Notes under the pieces: model-generated | The model's database searches: none | What the model was told of the DNA's origin: nothing | What the model saw: only the letters and a program-made list of their open reading frames with translations | Assembly (NCBI RefSeq): GCF_000621445.1 | Contig: NZ_KK211281.1 | Coordinates: forward strand, 61,300-125,299 | Length of the DNA: 64,000 bases | DNA from: Alkalihalobacillus bogoriensis ATCC BAA-922 | GTDB lineage: Bacteria; Bacillota; Bacilli; Bacillales; Bacillaceae_F | Direction of reading: 5' to 3' | Shown: piece after piece, positions 26,602-36,153 of the stretch | How positions within the stretch are numbered: the stretch's first letter is position 1 | Layout of the letters: each line of letters starts with the position of its first letter | Program-made: the position numbers and the translations under genes

Positions 26602-27681
26602 ATGCGTAGTGAGGATTTAGCTAAACTTCTAGGATTATCTAGAAGTACAATATCAAGAGTGATAAACAATTATCCAGATATACCACAAGCAACTAGAGAC
26701 AAGGTTTGGAAAGCAATTGAGGAATACAATTATGCCCCCAATGCTTCAGCACGAAAGTTAGCTGGCGTAAAAAACAAAATGATAGCTATCATTTTATTAG
26801 ATGTAAAAGATAATGATGAACCTCATCATGTAAAAACAACGGACGATACTTTAATACATGATAATCCGTTTTTTTCTCCAGTTATTAACGCAGTCAGTGA
26901 CCAAGCGAATAAAATGGATTATTATGTTCTTATTTCAATTGCCTATTCAAAAGAAGATTTAAAAAAAGTTCAAAGTATTTTTTATCAAAAATTAATTGAG
27001 GGAGCTATTTTTGTAGGGACGCAAGAAGCAGAAAATGAGCTTATCTTTAATCTCATTAAACAAAAACATTTCATAGCTATGATTGATACGAGCGAAGTTT
27101 ATAACAAAAATCACAATGCAATATATGTTAATGCAGATAACTATGAGGGTAGTGTGAAGGCCGTATCATACTTATTGGAACTAGGGCATACTTCTATTGG
27201 TATTATTACTGGAAATTTAAATAAATTATCTGCAAAAGAAAGGTTAGCAGGCTTTGAAAACACGTTAATGAAACATGGAATAGAATTAACAAAGGATTTG
27301 ATTTTCCATGGTGATTTTACTGAGAGTAGTGGGTACGAAGGCGTAAAGTATCTTCTTAGAGGTCCCAATCGGCCGACCGCTATTTTTGTAAGTAATGATA
27401 CGATGGTAGTAGGTGCATATAAAGCAATAAGTGAATTAGAGTTACGTGTTCCAGAAGATGTATCCATCATTGGATTTGATAACTCCTTTTTTTCATCTTA
27501 TCTAAATCCACCTTTAACAACAATTGAAATCTCATTTGCCGATATAGCGAAAAGAGCAACAACACTTCTGATTGAATCGATTGAGCAAGAACAGCAACGA
27601 GGGATTGTAGAAAAGGTTAATGCTACTCTTATCAAAAGAGAGTCTTGTCAAGCAATCAAAAGTAATGGAGAGATTACATAA
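26602..27681 (+). CDS. LacI/GalR-family transcriptional regulator
   Basis: 359 residues. N-terminal helix-turn-helix (DLAKLLGLSRSTISRVINNY), hinge helix (ASARKLAG) and a periplasmic-binding-like sugar-sensing domain (about 62-345; GHTSIGIITGN, RPTAIFVSNDTMVVGAY, PEDVSIIGFDN). It binds DNA and releases it upon binding a sugar. Its position after two beta-glucanase genes, and a LacI-type palindrome at 21333-21352, suggest that it controls glucan degradation in response to an oligosaccharide. No transporter or intracellular glucosidase is present nearby, so the effector cannot be named. Confidence 0.88.
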   Translation: MRSEDLAKLLGLSRSTISRVINNYPDIPQATRDKVWKAIEEYNYAPNASARKLAGVKNKMIAIILLDVKDNDEPHHVKTTDDTLIHDNPFFSPVINAVSDQANKMDYYVLISIAYSKEDLKKVQSIFYQKLIEGAIFVGTQEAENELIFNLIKQKHFIAMIDTSEVYNKNHNAIYVNADNYEGSVKAVSYLLELGHTSIGIITGNLNKLSAKERLAGFENTLMKHGIELTKDLIFHGDFTESSGYEGVKYLLRGPNRPTAIFVSNDTMVVGAYKAISELELRVPEDVSIIGFDNSFFSSYLNPPLTTIEISFADIAKRATTLLIESIEQEQQRGIVEKVNATLIKRESCQAIKSNGEIT

Positions 27682-27746
27682 AATTTTATCGATAGAAAGG
27701 GTGCACAAGCTTCTAAACAATTACCTAGTAAGAAAAAGTGAACGCT

Positions 27747-28196
27747 CTATGACAAATTACGAAAGATTCCCCAGTTTTCTTGTTTAGCAAACAAAGGGTA
27801 GGAGGATATAAACGTAATGATGATAGGCGCATCGTCGAGCTCATGGTATGTGTCAAATAGTAATCTATCGCCGTACCGAATCGCTGTTAGAGCAAGAGGT
27901 AACTCACGTCTAAAGATTTCATTACGTTTAGCTGCTTCAAGTTGGCTATATTCTCCTTGATCTACGTATAAGTAAATCGCAAAGTATAAGGAACTTCCAT
28001 GTGTTTTCCATTCCGCTAATACTTCATCTCTCATTGGATTGATTTTATCCCAAGCATAATCTTTACCAATCGTTAAAAACAGTTCTCCAGTAAAGTCTGA
28101 ATGAGTGAGTGTGTAACGTCTTGGAATAATAGGGTGTGTTATAGTCACACCGTCCACGTACTCCACAAATAGTTTTTCAGGATTGAAGTTACTCAA
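27747..28196 (-). CDS. staygreen-family protein
   Basis: 149 residues, soluble. The core IIPRRYTLTHSDFTGELFLTIG and MRDEVLAEWK are typical of the staygreen (SGR) family, best known from plants where SGR removes Mg from chlorophyll a; bacterial members are common in Bacillaceae and some have been shown to act as Mg-dechelatases in vitro, though the physiological role is unclear. I place the start at TTG 28196 (SNFNPEKL) because GGAG lies seven to eight bases upstream and family members begin there; longer starts exist up to 28247. Confidence 0.8.
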   Translation of the reverse strand: MSNFNPEKLFVEYVDGVTITHPIIPRRYTLTHSDFTGELFLTIGKDYAWDKINPMRDEVLAEWKTHGSSLYFAIYLYVDQGEYSQLEAAKRNEIFRRELPLALTAIRYGDRLLFDTYHELDDAPIIITFISSYPLFAKQENWGIFRNLS

Positions 28197-28321
28197 GACA
28201 TCAACTCCAAACATTTTTGTTATATAAATATGCTTTTGTTTAACCACTCATTCTAAATATCACAAACAAATAAATGAAGTTAAATAATTAATTACAACAA
28301 TGGGTCCAGGCATACCTAACT

Positions 28322-28349
28322 GAGCATTGAGTAAAAGTCCTCAATGCTC
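28322..28349 (+). terminator. orphan hairpin
   Basis: GAGCATTGAG and CTCAATGCTC pair perfectly with an 8-base loop, followed by TTTG in the plus direction. It lies between two minus-strand genes and no plus-strand gene ends here, so its role is unclear. Confidence 0.4.
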
Positions 28350-28439
28350 TTTGTGTTTCTTAAATATACTGCGCTTAAGAATTGAAATACGCATAGCCCT
28401 ACACTTGCAAAGCACCTTCAATCCTTACAAATCTCCTTT

Positions 28440-29147
28440 TTACCATTCCCTTGGTTCATAGTTGAGTTCTTTAAATAACTGTGTTCGCTCTTTCTTTGAT
28501 AAATCTCTCCATTGTCCAGGTGGAAGATTTCCTAAATGAATATTCATGATCCGGGTTCTTTGCAGTCGATAGACTTCGTAGCCTAACGCTTCGCACATGC
28601 GACGAATTTGGCGATTTAACCCTTGGGTTAAAATAATTTGAAAATCAAATTTTGATAGCGGCCTTACTTCACAAGGAAGTGTTTTTGTACCTAATATTTT
28701 TACACCTTCAGACATGTTTTTTACAAATTCAGCTGTGATAGGCTTGTCTACTGAAACGATATATTCCTTTTCATGCTTATTTTCCGAACGTAAAATCTCA
28801 TTAACGATATCACCATCATTTGTTAGGAGTATTAAACCTTCTGAATCCTTATCTAACCTCCCGATATTAAAAATTCTTAATGGATGATTTACTAAATCAA
28901 TAATATTACCTTTAACTTTCTTTTCCGTTGTACTTGTAATACCTACAGGTTTATTTAAAGCAAGATAGACATTATTTCTAGCAACCCGAACGGGCGAGCC
29001 GTTTACAAGGACATCATCGCCGGGCTGAACTTGATCGCCAATTTGTGCACGTTTTCCATTGATGGTGACTCTTCCTTCTGTAATTAATTTGTCCGCACCT
29101 CGCCTAGATGCTTTTCCAGCTTCACTAATATATTTATTGATGCGCAT
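28440..29147 (-). CDS. rluF: 23S rRNA pseudouridine synthase RluF
   Basis: 235 residues. N-terminal S4 RNA-binding domain (1-60, [18 protein letters not shown]) and an RsuA/RluF catalytic domain with [10 protein letters not shown] (catalytic Asp) and [17 protein letters not shown]. The close match of [23 protein letters not shown] and RTRIMN to E. coli RluF supports this over RluB/RsuA. It makes pseudouridine at position 2604 of 23S rRNA. Start at ATG 29147; the in-frame GTG at 29156 is less likely. Confidence 0.85.
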   Translation of the reverse strand: MRINKYISEAGKASRRGADKLITEGRVTINGKRAQIGDQVQPGDDVLVNGSPVRVARNNVYLALNKPVGITSTTEKKVKGNIIDLVNHPLRIFNIGRLDKDSEGLILLTNDGDIVNEILRSENKHEKEYIVSVDKPITAEFVKNMSEGVKILGTKTLPCEVRPLSKFDFQIILTQGLNRQIRRMCEALGYEVYRLQRTRIMNIHLGNLPPGQWRDLSKKERTQLFKELNYEPREW

Positions 29148-29259
29148 GTAAATCACGACCTTATTTTAAAATTAGTTATTCGCGTAACCAAATATACCTT
29201 ATTTTAAATAGCAAATCAAAAACATTTTATTGAAAAAGGATAAGGTCTATTCCCTGTTA

Positions 29260-30375
29260 TCAACTAATTTTTCTAGTACTGACTACATCTACTTTAAGTT
29301 GTTTGACTCTTAAATAAAACCAGGATGTAATTAAAAAGGATAGAATTCCATAAGTAATCATCATTTGTTGCAAACCTAACGTATCTAACATCAATCCTGT
29401 TGATAATAAAATGATTTGGTACATAAAATCATCGATCATACCTCGGAAAGAGAAAAATCTCCCATGGTACATGGGGGGGATAGTCACTTGAAAAACCATT
29501 GTTGCTATTGGGAAAAAACATCCGACAGCAAAACCGAAAAGCACAAAAGCTAGTATCGTTAAATATGAAAACTGTACGTAAAAAAGCATAAGCTGTGCAA
29601 ACGCGATGACTATAGAAAGTATGAATAATTTTTTAAACGGTGTGTTAAAGCCGAATCTTCGTACAAAAAAAGTACCGAGAATAAAAGCCACTCCTTCAAT
29701 GGTATATAGCCATCCTTTTATTGACGGGTTTTCTAGAACTTCACTTATGTTAATCACAATTAAATTAAAGCCACCTATAAACAAAAGAGGAACCATTGTT
29801 AGGAAAAGCGTTGGAAAAATAGTTGGTCGTTCTTTTATGATAGGAAATAATTCTTTAAAAGACTGCTTAGTGTTCTCTTCTTCAGGCAAATTTTCTTTCT
29901 CCCTATTTGGTTCTTTAATGTTCAAAAAGGTTGTAAGGGTTAGCAACAAAGCATATGAAATGAATGCTATAACGTAAAGCATGGAAAGGGACATTATAGT
30001 TAAAAAGAGGCCGGCAAAAGCTGTACCAAGTACCCGAGAAAGGGTGGAAATATTCATATATAACCCATTAATGTGAAGTAATTTTTTTTCTTCAACGACA
30101 AGTGGAATGGTAGCTTGCAGTGCTGGGAAATAAAAGGCGGCTGCAACATTAATAGAGATTAGAAAGGCAAGCATCCATGCAATTGACCCAGTTTCAATGG
30201 CAATAAACATAAACCCAACACTAATTAGGCGCCCGATTCCTGCACAGAGCATAATGTTCTTTTTTTTATATTGGTCTACAATTCTACCTGAAAGGGGACC
30301 AATGGCAATTCCAGCAAGAATACCAGTCGCCAAAATGAGCGATTTATGAAAATCTGAAGGAACTTTATCTTGCAT
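29260..30375 (-). CDS. MFS transporter, Fur-associated; N-terminus extends past the first ATG
   Basis: From the first ATG, 371 residues with about eleven membrane segments, MFS type (RIVDQYKKKNIML, the loop 2-3 region). The same frame continues upstream without a stop to about 30492 and clearly encodes the missing first helix (NKNIWILLTGEFIAGFGLWL), but offers no ATG, GTG or TTG. Adding one base at GATGCTGTT near 30477 would give a start in the right frame. It faces the petrobactin genes across a region with a Fur box, so siderophore export is a reasonable inference. Alternatively the gene is disabled. Confidence 0.7.
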   Translation of the reverse strand: MQDKVPSDFHKSLILATGILAGIAIGPLSGRIVDQYKKKNIMLCAGIGRLISVGFMFIAIETGSIAWMLAFLISINVAAAFYFPALQATIPLVVEEKKLLHINGLYMNISTLSRVLGTAFAGLFLTIMSLSMLYVIAFISYALLLTLTTFLNIKEPNREKENLPEEENTKQSFKELFPIIKERPTIFPTLFLTMVPLLFIGGFNLIVINISEVLENPSIKGWLYTIEGVAFILGTFFVRRFGFNTPFKKLFILSIVIAFAQLMLFYVQFSYLTILAFVLFGFAVGCFFPIATMVFQVTIPPMYHGRFFSFRGMIDDFMYQIILLSTGLMLDTLGLQQMMITYGILSFLITSWFYLRVKQLKVDVVSTRKIS

Positions 30376-30502
30376 AAACGCTAAGTCACCGATAATTCCA
30401 AGCCATAAACCAAAACCTGCAATAAATTCACCAGTTAATAAAATCCAGATATTTTTATTTTTAAATATAATAACAGCATCACCTATCAGAACTTATTAAA
30501 AT

Positions 30503-30517
30503 TGATTATCATTATCA
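30503..30517. promoter_or_regulatory. Fur box before the MFS gene
   Basis: TGATTATCATTATCA matches the Bacillus Fur 7-1-7 motif (TGATAATNATTATCA) at all but one position and lies just upstream of the MFS coding region. Confidence 0.75.
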
Positions 30518-30625
30518 TTATAATATTAACAAGAGTAAATCACAAAAGGTCCAATTTAGTCAAACTGAAAGACTACTAGTTATTGGCGGTTTAGTTTGAA
30601 TAACTAATCTTCTTAAGAGTTTATA

Positions 30626-30640
30626 TGATAATAATTATCA
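30626..30640. promoter_or_regulatory. Fur box before the AraC-type regulator
   Basis: TGATAATAATTATCA is a perfect 7-1-7 Fur motif, about 90 bases upstream of the regulator gene. It implies iron repression. Confidence 0.85.
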
Positions 30641-30728
30641 TTTTCATTTATGTGTTTGGTTATTAATCTACTATTATTGAGTAATTAATGTCAATTGTTT
30701 TTCACTAAATTTGGAAGGTGTTCGTTAT

Positions 30729-32282
30729 ATGACCTATAATCCACTAGAAGATGTTAAACGTTTTCATATAACTTTATTAAAAGTTAGTGAAGGAAAAAGT
30801 GAAACAATAAACCAGTTAGGTGAATATAATGGGTTAATTTATATTTCATCTGGCACAGGTTATTTACAAAGTGGAAGAGAGGAGAGAAAACTTGTTGAGG
30901 GGAAAAGTTATGTCTTTACAAGGGAGAGCAAACTTATTTCTTCATCTCAACATTTGTATGTTTACATACTATCCTGGCACAAAAATGAAACAGAATTCGC
31001 TTTTTTATCTTCAGTTCGGTTAGCTAAACAAGTACCAGCAAAAGTGAGTCCATTATGGCAGGATGCTTTATCACTTCAAGGGAGGAAATCATACTCTGAG
31101 AGTTGTAGATTCAAAAGTACCGTATGGAATTTATTATCAATGCTAACCGAATCTTCAGAAGTAGATGAGATGGACGAAATAATCGATTACATGAGGAATC
31201 ATTTAACAAAGTCTTATAAAGTTTGTATGTTAGCTGCAAAGGCGAATATGAATCCAACTTCATTTACAAGGGCTTTTAAGAAGAAGGTTGGAATATCACC
31301 GAAGGATTTCTTGATAAGAGAAAGGATACGAGTAGCAAAAGAATTAATGGTTCAAAACAAAGGAATCACAATAAAAGAAGTAGCGTTAAAGATAGGGATG
31401 CAGGATGAGTTTTACTTCAGTCGACTTTTTAAGCAAAAGGTAGGATATCCTCCAACTGTGTATATGAAAAGAGCGGAGGAGCGGATTGCTATTGTAAGTC
31501 AAATGTTTTTGCAAGATCATTTACTTTCTTTAGGTATACAGCCTGTGGCAGCACCAGCTTATCCAACGATATATTCAAAGAGCGGTGGAATACCAAGATA
31601 TTTAGAAAAAGAGCTCGTAGGAACACGATTGTTAAATGCTGAAAAAGTCTTTCAACCTGATGAAATATTACAAACACATCCTGATCGGATTTTAAAAACA
31701 ACTTTACATAATGGAGAAACCCAATCTGTCTTGTTATCCCATGACCTCAAGGTTGAGCATATTTCCTTTAAAACGAATTGGAATGAGTATTTACGGGAAA
31801 TTGCTCGTATACTTCGAAAAGAAAGTAGAGTCGATAATATAGAACGAGAAATTGAAATTTTGGAGAATACGGTAAGAGATCAGTTGTGTCCATTAACAAA
31901 AAGGGGCAATTGGGCTGTGATTTGGGTTCGTAACAATGAAATTCGCTTATATGGATACAAAGACCATGCACTTCTTGATCTTCTTTATCAAAAATTAGGC
32001 TTTAATCCACATCCTAATTTACCAAAAAACGGTTACAAAGTGATTTCGGTGGAACAACTAGCTCATTTACAGTGTGATAAACTCCTTATTTTATGGAGTC
32101 ATGAACGTGATGTTTGGAAGCTAGCTCAATTAAAAGAATGGAAAATGATGAAGGCTGTTAAAGATAACGAAGTGTACTTTCCAAACAGTAAAAATTGGGA
32201 TCCATGGGGTCCATTAGGAAGAAAAAAAATGCTCATTGAATTTGCGAATACATTTCAAAAATCGAAGGTAAAATTATACTAA
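30729..32282 (+). CDS. AraC-family regulator fused to a siderophore-binding-like domain (Btr-like)
   Basis: 517 residues without a signal peptide. An N-terminal cupin-like region (about 1-130), a double helix-turn-helix AraC domain (about 150-245; ANMNPTSFTRAFKK, RLFKQKVGYPP) and a C-terminal periplasmic-binding-type domain (about 255-515; VSQMFLQDHLLSLGIQPVA). This is the layout of B. subtilis Btr, which binds bacillibactin and activates its uptake genes. Here, directly upstream of asbABCDEF, the ligand is probably petrobactin or an intermediate. GGAAGGTG supports the ATG at 30729. A perfect Fur box lies upstream. Confidence 0.85.
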   Translation: MTYNPLEDVKRFHITLLKVSEGKSETINQLGEYNGLIYISSGTGYLQSGREERKLVEGKSYVFTRESKLISSSQHLYVYILSWHKNETEFAFLSSVRLAKQVPAKVSPLWQDALSLQGRKSYSESCRFKSTVWNLLSMLTESSEVDEMDEIIDYMRNHLTKSYKVCMLAAKANMNPTSFTRAFKKKVGISPKDFLIRERIRVAKELMVQNKGITIKEVALKIGMQDEFYFSRLFKQKVGYPPTVYMKRAEERIAIVSQMFLQDHLLSLGIQPVAAPAYPTIYSKSGGIPRYLEKELVGTRLLNAEKVFQPDEILQTHPDRILKTTLHNGETQSVLLSHDLKVEHISFKTNWNEYLREIARILRKESRVDNIEREIEILENTVRDQLCPLTKRGNWAVIWVRNNEIRLYGYKDHALLDLLYQKLGFNPHPNLPKNGYKVISVEQLAHLQCDKLLILWSHERDVWKLAQLKEWKMMKAVKDNEVYFPNSKNWDPWGPLGRKKMLIEFANTFQKSKVKLY

Positions 32283-32350
32283 ATGATTCATTTATCCATT
32301 CAGTATGTTAAAAATGTCCATGTTCTGTTAGGATTGTAGACTTTATAATT

Positions 32351-32369
32351 GAAAATGAGTTTCATTATT
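32351..32369. promoter_or_regulatory. Fur-like box in the asb leader (upstream)
   Basis: GAAAATGAGTTTCATTATT agrees with the classical 19-bp Fur box (GATAATGATAATCATTATC) at 14 positions. It lies about 250 bases before asbA. Confidence 0.5.
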
Positions 32370-32510
32370 ACTTGAAATACATATGTATAGCTAATGCTAT
32401 CAGGTGGTAGTAAAGAGAATATTGAGGCGGGAAGATAGCCCGTGAAATGTCAATAATGGTTGAAAGAAAGTTAGTAACGATGATTTGATAATGAACCATT
32501 TTGCTTTTTC

Positions 32511-32539
32511 AATAGTCTTTCTTATATAGAAAGACTATT
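32511..32539 (+). terminator. hairpin in the asb leader
   Basis: AATAGTCTTTC and GAAAGACTATT form a perfect 11-bp stem with a 7-base loop, followed by TTTC. It lies between the two Fur-like boxes and could be the terminator of the regulator transcript or an attenuator for asbA. Confidence 0.55.
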
Positions 32540-32553
32540 TTCTAGCAAGTTAT

Positions 32554-32568
32554 TGAGAATGGTTATCA
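32554..32568. promoter_or_regulatory. Fur box directly before asbA
   Basis: TGAGAATGGTTATCA matches the 7-1-7 Fur motif with two differences, 38 bases before the asbA start. Iron repression of the petrobactin operon is expected. Confidence 0.65.
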
Positions 32569-32605
32569 ACTACTAGGACGAAAGACTCTACGAAAGGGTG
32601 AGTTG

Positions 32606-34438
32606 ATGGAAGAATCCGCTAAAACAGTTGCAGAACATGCTAGCTTTCAGGCCTTTATAAATAGCTATTTACGTGAAGGTGGTAATTGCGGGAGATGGAT
32701 AAGGTCCAAGGAATGGATAAAAGAAAATCCTACTGCTGTTAATCTAACGGGCATCAATGTCATTGAGCTTGTATTAATTGAACACTCAAAGAAGTTTGTA
32801 CTTGAAATCAAATACCGATCGATAGTTGGAAGACATTTAGTTGGAGTTCCGCTTAAATATTGTTCAACAACGAATCAATGGGTGAGAGAAGATCCTCTCA
32901 TCGTAATGATGACACTTATTCAGGAGCTACATTTGCTGGCAAAGAGAAAAGGTTACATTGGATTTGTCACACATTATGATGAATTAATTGTTCGATTAAT
33001 AGAGAGCTATCATACGATGACAAACTATATTGAAAGTAGAATATGTGATTCAGAAAAATTATATTCCGTAAACAGTACATTTATTGAAACCGAACAATCA
33101 TTACTCTTCGGTCATTGGCTTCACCCAACACCTAAAAGTAGACAAGGTATGGCTAGTTGGCAACATAAAAACTACGCTCCAGAGCTTGCAGGTAGTTTTC
33201 AGCTTCATTATTTCGAAGTATCACGTGAGGTTATTGAAGAGGAATCCATTTTAAATCAAAAAGCGAGTGAGATAGTCACTCAATCTTTACTGAGAACGAA
33301 TCCGAATCTAGATATCTCAAAGGAAAGTTGTGTAATCCCTACACATCCGCTACAAGCTCAGTGGCTTTTGCAGCAAGACTATGTTAAGGAAGCAATCGAT
33401 GGTGGGCAGATTAAGAGCTTAGGAACAATGGGACCAGTTTATACAGCAACATCTTCTATTCGTACAGTTTATAGCTTTGAAGAAGATTGGATGTTAAAGT
33501 TTTCAATTCCTGTCAAGGTAACGAACTCTTTAAGGGTGAACAAGCAACATGAACTAAAAGCAGGGATAGTAATGGCTAGCTTATTCCGTAAACTTCCTTT
33601 CTTACAAAAGCATTCGACGTTTCATATTATAGAAGACCCTGCTTATCTTACAGTTCATTTACCTGGCAGGAAGGAGTCCGGTTTTGAAATTATTATAAGG
33701 TCAAACCCATTTTGTGAAAAAGAAAAGCATAAGCGAGGTTTTAATTCCGTTGCAGCTATTGCTCAAGATCCATTACCAACAAAGAAATCCAGGCTCTTTC
33801 AATTAATTGAAACGATAGCTCTTGCAGAAGGAAGAACGGTGAAAGCAGTTAGTCTAGATTGGTTCAAAAAGTATTGGAACTGTGCGATTGAACCGCTCAT
33901 TCGACTATACGATGAACATGGAATTGCTCTAGAGGCGCACCAACAAAATAGTGTGTTAGATGTTTCGAATGGTTATCCTGAATCTTATTTTTACCGTGAT
34001 AATCAAGGTTATTATTTATCAAAAGATTATGAAAAAGACCTTTGTTTCACCGAACCATCTTTGTTACATACACCAGAACTTTTTTATGAAGATTCACTCA
34101 TTCAAGAAAGGTTTACATATTATTTATTTATGAATCAACTTTTTTCTGTTATTTATCGCTTTGGAGCAGATGGTTTGATTCGGGAAGAAAAACTACTGCA
34201 ATATTCAAAATTACAGTTACTTTTACTGGAAAAAAGATTACAAGGACAAGGGAAAAGATTCGTATCCACTATTTTACATCAAAAAAAACTGTCGTATAAA
34301 GCTAATTTACTGACTCGTTTACACGATGTCGATGAACTATCAACAGTGCTTGAGCAAGCGATTTATACGAAGGTTGAAAATCCATTTGTAGCAATAAAGG
34401 AGGGAGAACGTGCAAAAAATTTGTCACTTACCTTCTGA
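32606..34438 (+). CDS. asbA: petrobactin synthetase AsbA (IucA/IucC family)
   Basis: 610 residues. NIS (NRPS-independent siderophore) synthetase: the signature GHWLHPTPKSRQGM and VIPTHPLQAQW, and a C-terminal FhuF-like region with ALEAHQQN. In B. anthracis, AsbA adenylates citrate and joins it to spermidine. First gene of a complete asbABCDEF operon. The ATG at 32606 has AAAGGGTG upstream. Its end overlaps asbB by 29 bases, consistent with coupled translation. Regulated by iron through the upstream Fur boxes. Confidence 0.92.
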   Translation: MEESAKTVAEHASFQAFINSYLREGGNCGRWIRSKEWIKENPTAVNLTGINVIELVLIEHSKKFVLEIKYRSIVGRHLVGVPLKYCSTTNQWVREDPLIVMMTLIQELHLLAKRKGYIGFVTHYDELIVRLIESYHTMTNYIESRICDSEKLYSVNSTFIETEQSLLFGHWLHPTPKSRQGMASWQHKNYAPELAGSFQLHYFEVSREVIEEESILNQKASEIVTQSLLRTNPNLDISKESCVIPTHPLQAQWLLQQDYVKEAIDGGQIKSLGTMGPVYTATSSIRTVYSFEEDWMLKFSIPVKVTNSLRVNKQHELKAGIVMASLFRKLPFLQKHSTFHIIEDPAYLTVHLPGRKESGFEIIIRSNPFCEKEKHKRGFNSVAAIAQDPLPTKKSRLFQLIETIALAEGRTVKAVSLDWFKKYWNCAIEPLIRLYDEHGIALEAHQQNSVLDVSNGYPESYFYRDNQGYYLSKDYEKDLCFTEPSLLHTPELFYEDSLIQERFTYYLFMNQLFSVIYRFGADGLIREEKLLQYSKLQLLLLEKRLQGQGKRFVSTILHQKKLSYKANLLTRLHDVDELSTVLEQAIYTKVENPFVAIKEGERAKNLSLTF

Positions 34439-36152
34439 TAGACAAATGTTGCGAGTCAAACGTCAATTACTAGAAGCGATGATGTTTGAAGGTCTAATTT
34501 CCTTTGAAGAATATAAAACTGAAGATGATAAATATTCTTTGTTTTATATATACGGTAAAAAACGTAAATATCAATGTGAAGGACGTAGAACAGTATTTAA
34601 TCGCATTCGAATAAAGGAGAATAGCTTATTTTATGTAAAAAATCAGAGGTTAATAGAAACAACGATTGAGGACCTGTTAGAAGAACTTTGCTCAAATCAT
34701 AAGGATAAAGCTCAATTGCAGCATGAATTATGGCAAACGGTAAAACTATGTCAGTGGAATGAGACACATCTTTCTCAACCATATTCTAGGAGAGATTCAA
34801 GCTATGAAGAGTTAGAATCCGAATTAATAGAGGGACACCTGTATCACCCTTGTTTTAAATCAAGGACGAATTTTACTATAGATGATCATGAAATGTATGG
34901 CCCAGAAGCAAAGCAATCTTTCTCTTTAGTTTGGCTAGCAGTCAGACGAAGCAAGACTCAGATCTCGATGTTAGAAGAAGAAAAGGAATTCTGGCAAAAA
35001 GAGCTCGGCTTGAAATCGTGGAAAGAATGGATAAAGCAGCTTGAGCTATTAGGGTGCCATTTTGACGATTATACATTTCTTCCGGTTCATCCATGGCAAT
35101 GGAATTCATTTAAAGAGAATATAACTGAATATATGGCAAGAGAAGATATTTACTTATTAGGAGTGAAAGGAGATCAATATCGTGCAACTCAGTCTGTTCG
35201 TACGTTAATAAATAAATCTAATCCAAAGAAAGCCTATTTAAAATTGTCAATGAATTTGGTGAACACATCTTCTTTAAGGACGTTAAAATCTCATTCAGTC
35301 TGCTCAGCACCGTATATATCACAATGGATCGAACGAATCATTCAATCAGACTCTTATTTAAAAAATGAAGCTCAATTAGCTATATTAAAAGAATATGCGG
35401 GCATCATTTTTGAACCAGAAGAAGGTCAAAGTGAAAATGTAGAAGGTCAGCTTGGTTGTATATGGAGAGAGAGCGTGCACACTCATTTGAGGAAAAAAGA
35501 ACAAGCTGTCCCGTTTACTGCACTTATGTTATCTGAGGAAGATGGCAAACCTTTTATCGATCCATGGCTTATATACTATGGAATAGAAGAATGGATTAAT
35601 CAATTTATCGAAATCAGTGTTATCCCAATTTGGCATTTGCTTGTTGCTCATGGCATTGCGGTTGAAGCGCATGCGCAAAATATGATTTTATTGCATAAAG
35701 ATGGGTGGCCGATCCGTGTTGTCTTACGTGATTTCCATGAAAGTATAGAGTATACAAAAGAGTATATTGCAGATAAAAAGCTTGTTCCTCATTTTGAAAA
35801 CATACATAAAGATTATGAACATGCACCTGAAGATGTCTATTATTGGATGTCGAAAGTTGAAGCATTACGAGAGTTGGTTATGGATACATTATTTGTGTTT
35901 CATTTATCTGAATTATCATCCTTACTTGAAGAACAGCATGGCTACAAAGAAGAGGTGTTTTGGACTCAAGTGGCAACCGCTATTGATAAACATTTGTACA
36001 AGTTTCCGGAATTGAAAAAGCGGCATGACATGCTTCAGTACAATAAACGAAAAATATATGTTGAATCATTACTGAAAAAGAAAATACAAGGGGTAGAAGA
36101 AGGAAATTTCCGTCATCTTGTACGAAATATTTTTTATAGAGAGGAAGGATGA
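34410..36152 (+). CDS. asbB: petrobactin synthetase AsbB (IucA/IucC family)
   Basis: 580 residues. Second NIS synthetase: GHLYHPCFKSRTNF, FLPVHPWQW and VEAHAQNM. In the known pathway AsbB adds the second spermidine or dihydroxybenzoyl-spermidine arm to citrate. It starts with GTG at 34410, after AGGAGGG, inside the end of asbA. Ends one base before the asbC leader (start at 36154). Confidence 0.92.
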   Translation: MQKICHLPSDRQMLRVKRQLLEAMMFEGLISFEEYKTEDDKYSLFYIYGKKRKYQCEGRRTVFNRIRIKENSLFYVKNQRLIETTIEDLLEELCSNHKDKAQLQHELWQTVKLCQWNETHLSQPYSRRDSSYEELESELIEGHLYHPCFKSRTNFTIDDHEMYGPEAKQSFSLVWLAVRRSKTQISMLEEEKEFWQKELGLKSWKEWIKQLELLGCHFDDYTFLPVHPWQWNSFKENITEYMAREDIYLLGVKGDQYRATQSVRTLINKSNPKKAYLKLSMNLVNTSSLRTLKSHSVCSAPYISQWIERIIQSDSYLKNEAQLAILKEYAGIIFEPEEGQSENVEGQLGCIWRESVHTHLRKKEQAVPFTALMLSEEDGKPFIDPWLIYYGIEEWINQFIEISVIPIWHLLVAHGIAVEAHAQNMILLHKDGWPIRVVLRDFHESIEYTKEYIADKKLVPHFENIHKDYEHAPEDVYYWMSKVEALRELVMDTLFVFHLSELSSLLEEQHGYKEEVFWTQVATAIDKHLYKFPELKKRHDMLQYNKRKIYVESLLKKKIQGVEEGNFRHLVRNIFYREEG

Positions 36153-36153
36153 A

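Noticed and set aside
32283..32605. Riboswitch or T-box before asbA
   Set aside because: Apart from one simple hairpin and Fur-like boxes, no conserved riboswitch or T-box core was visible.
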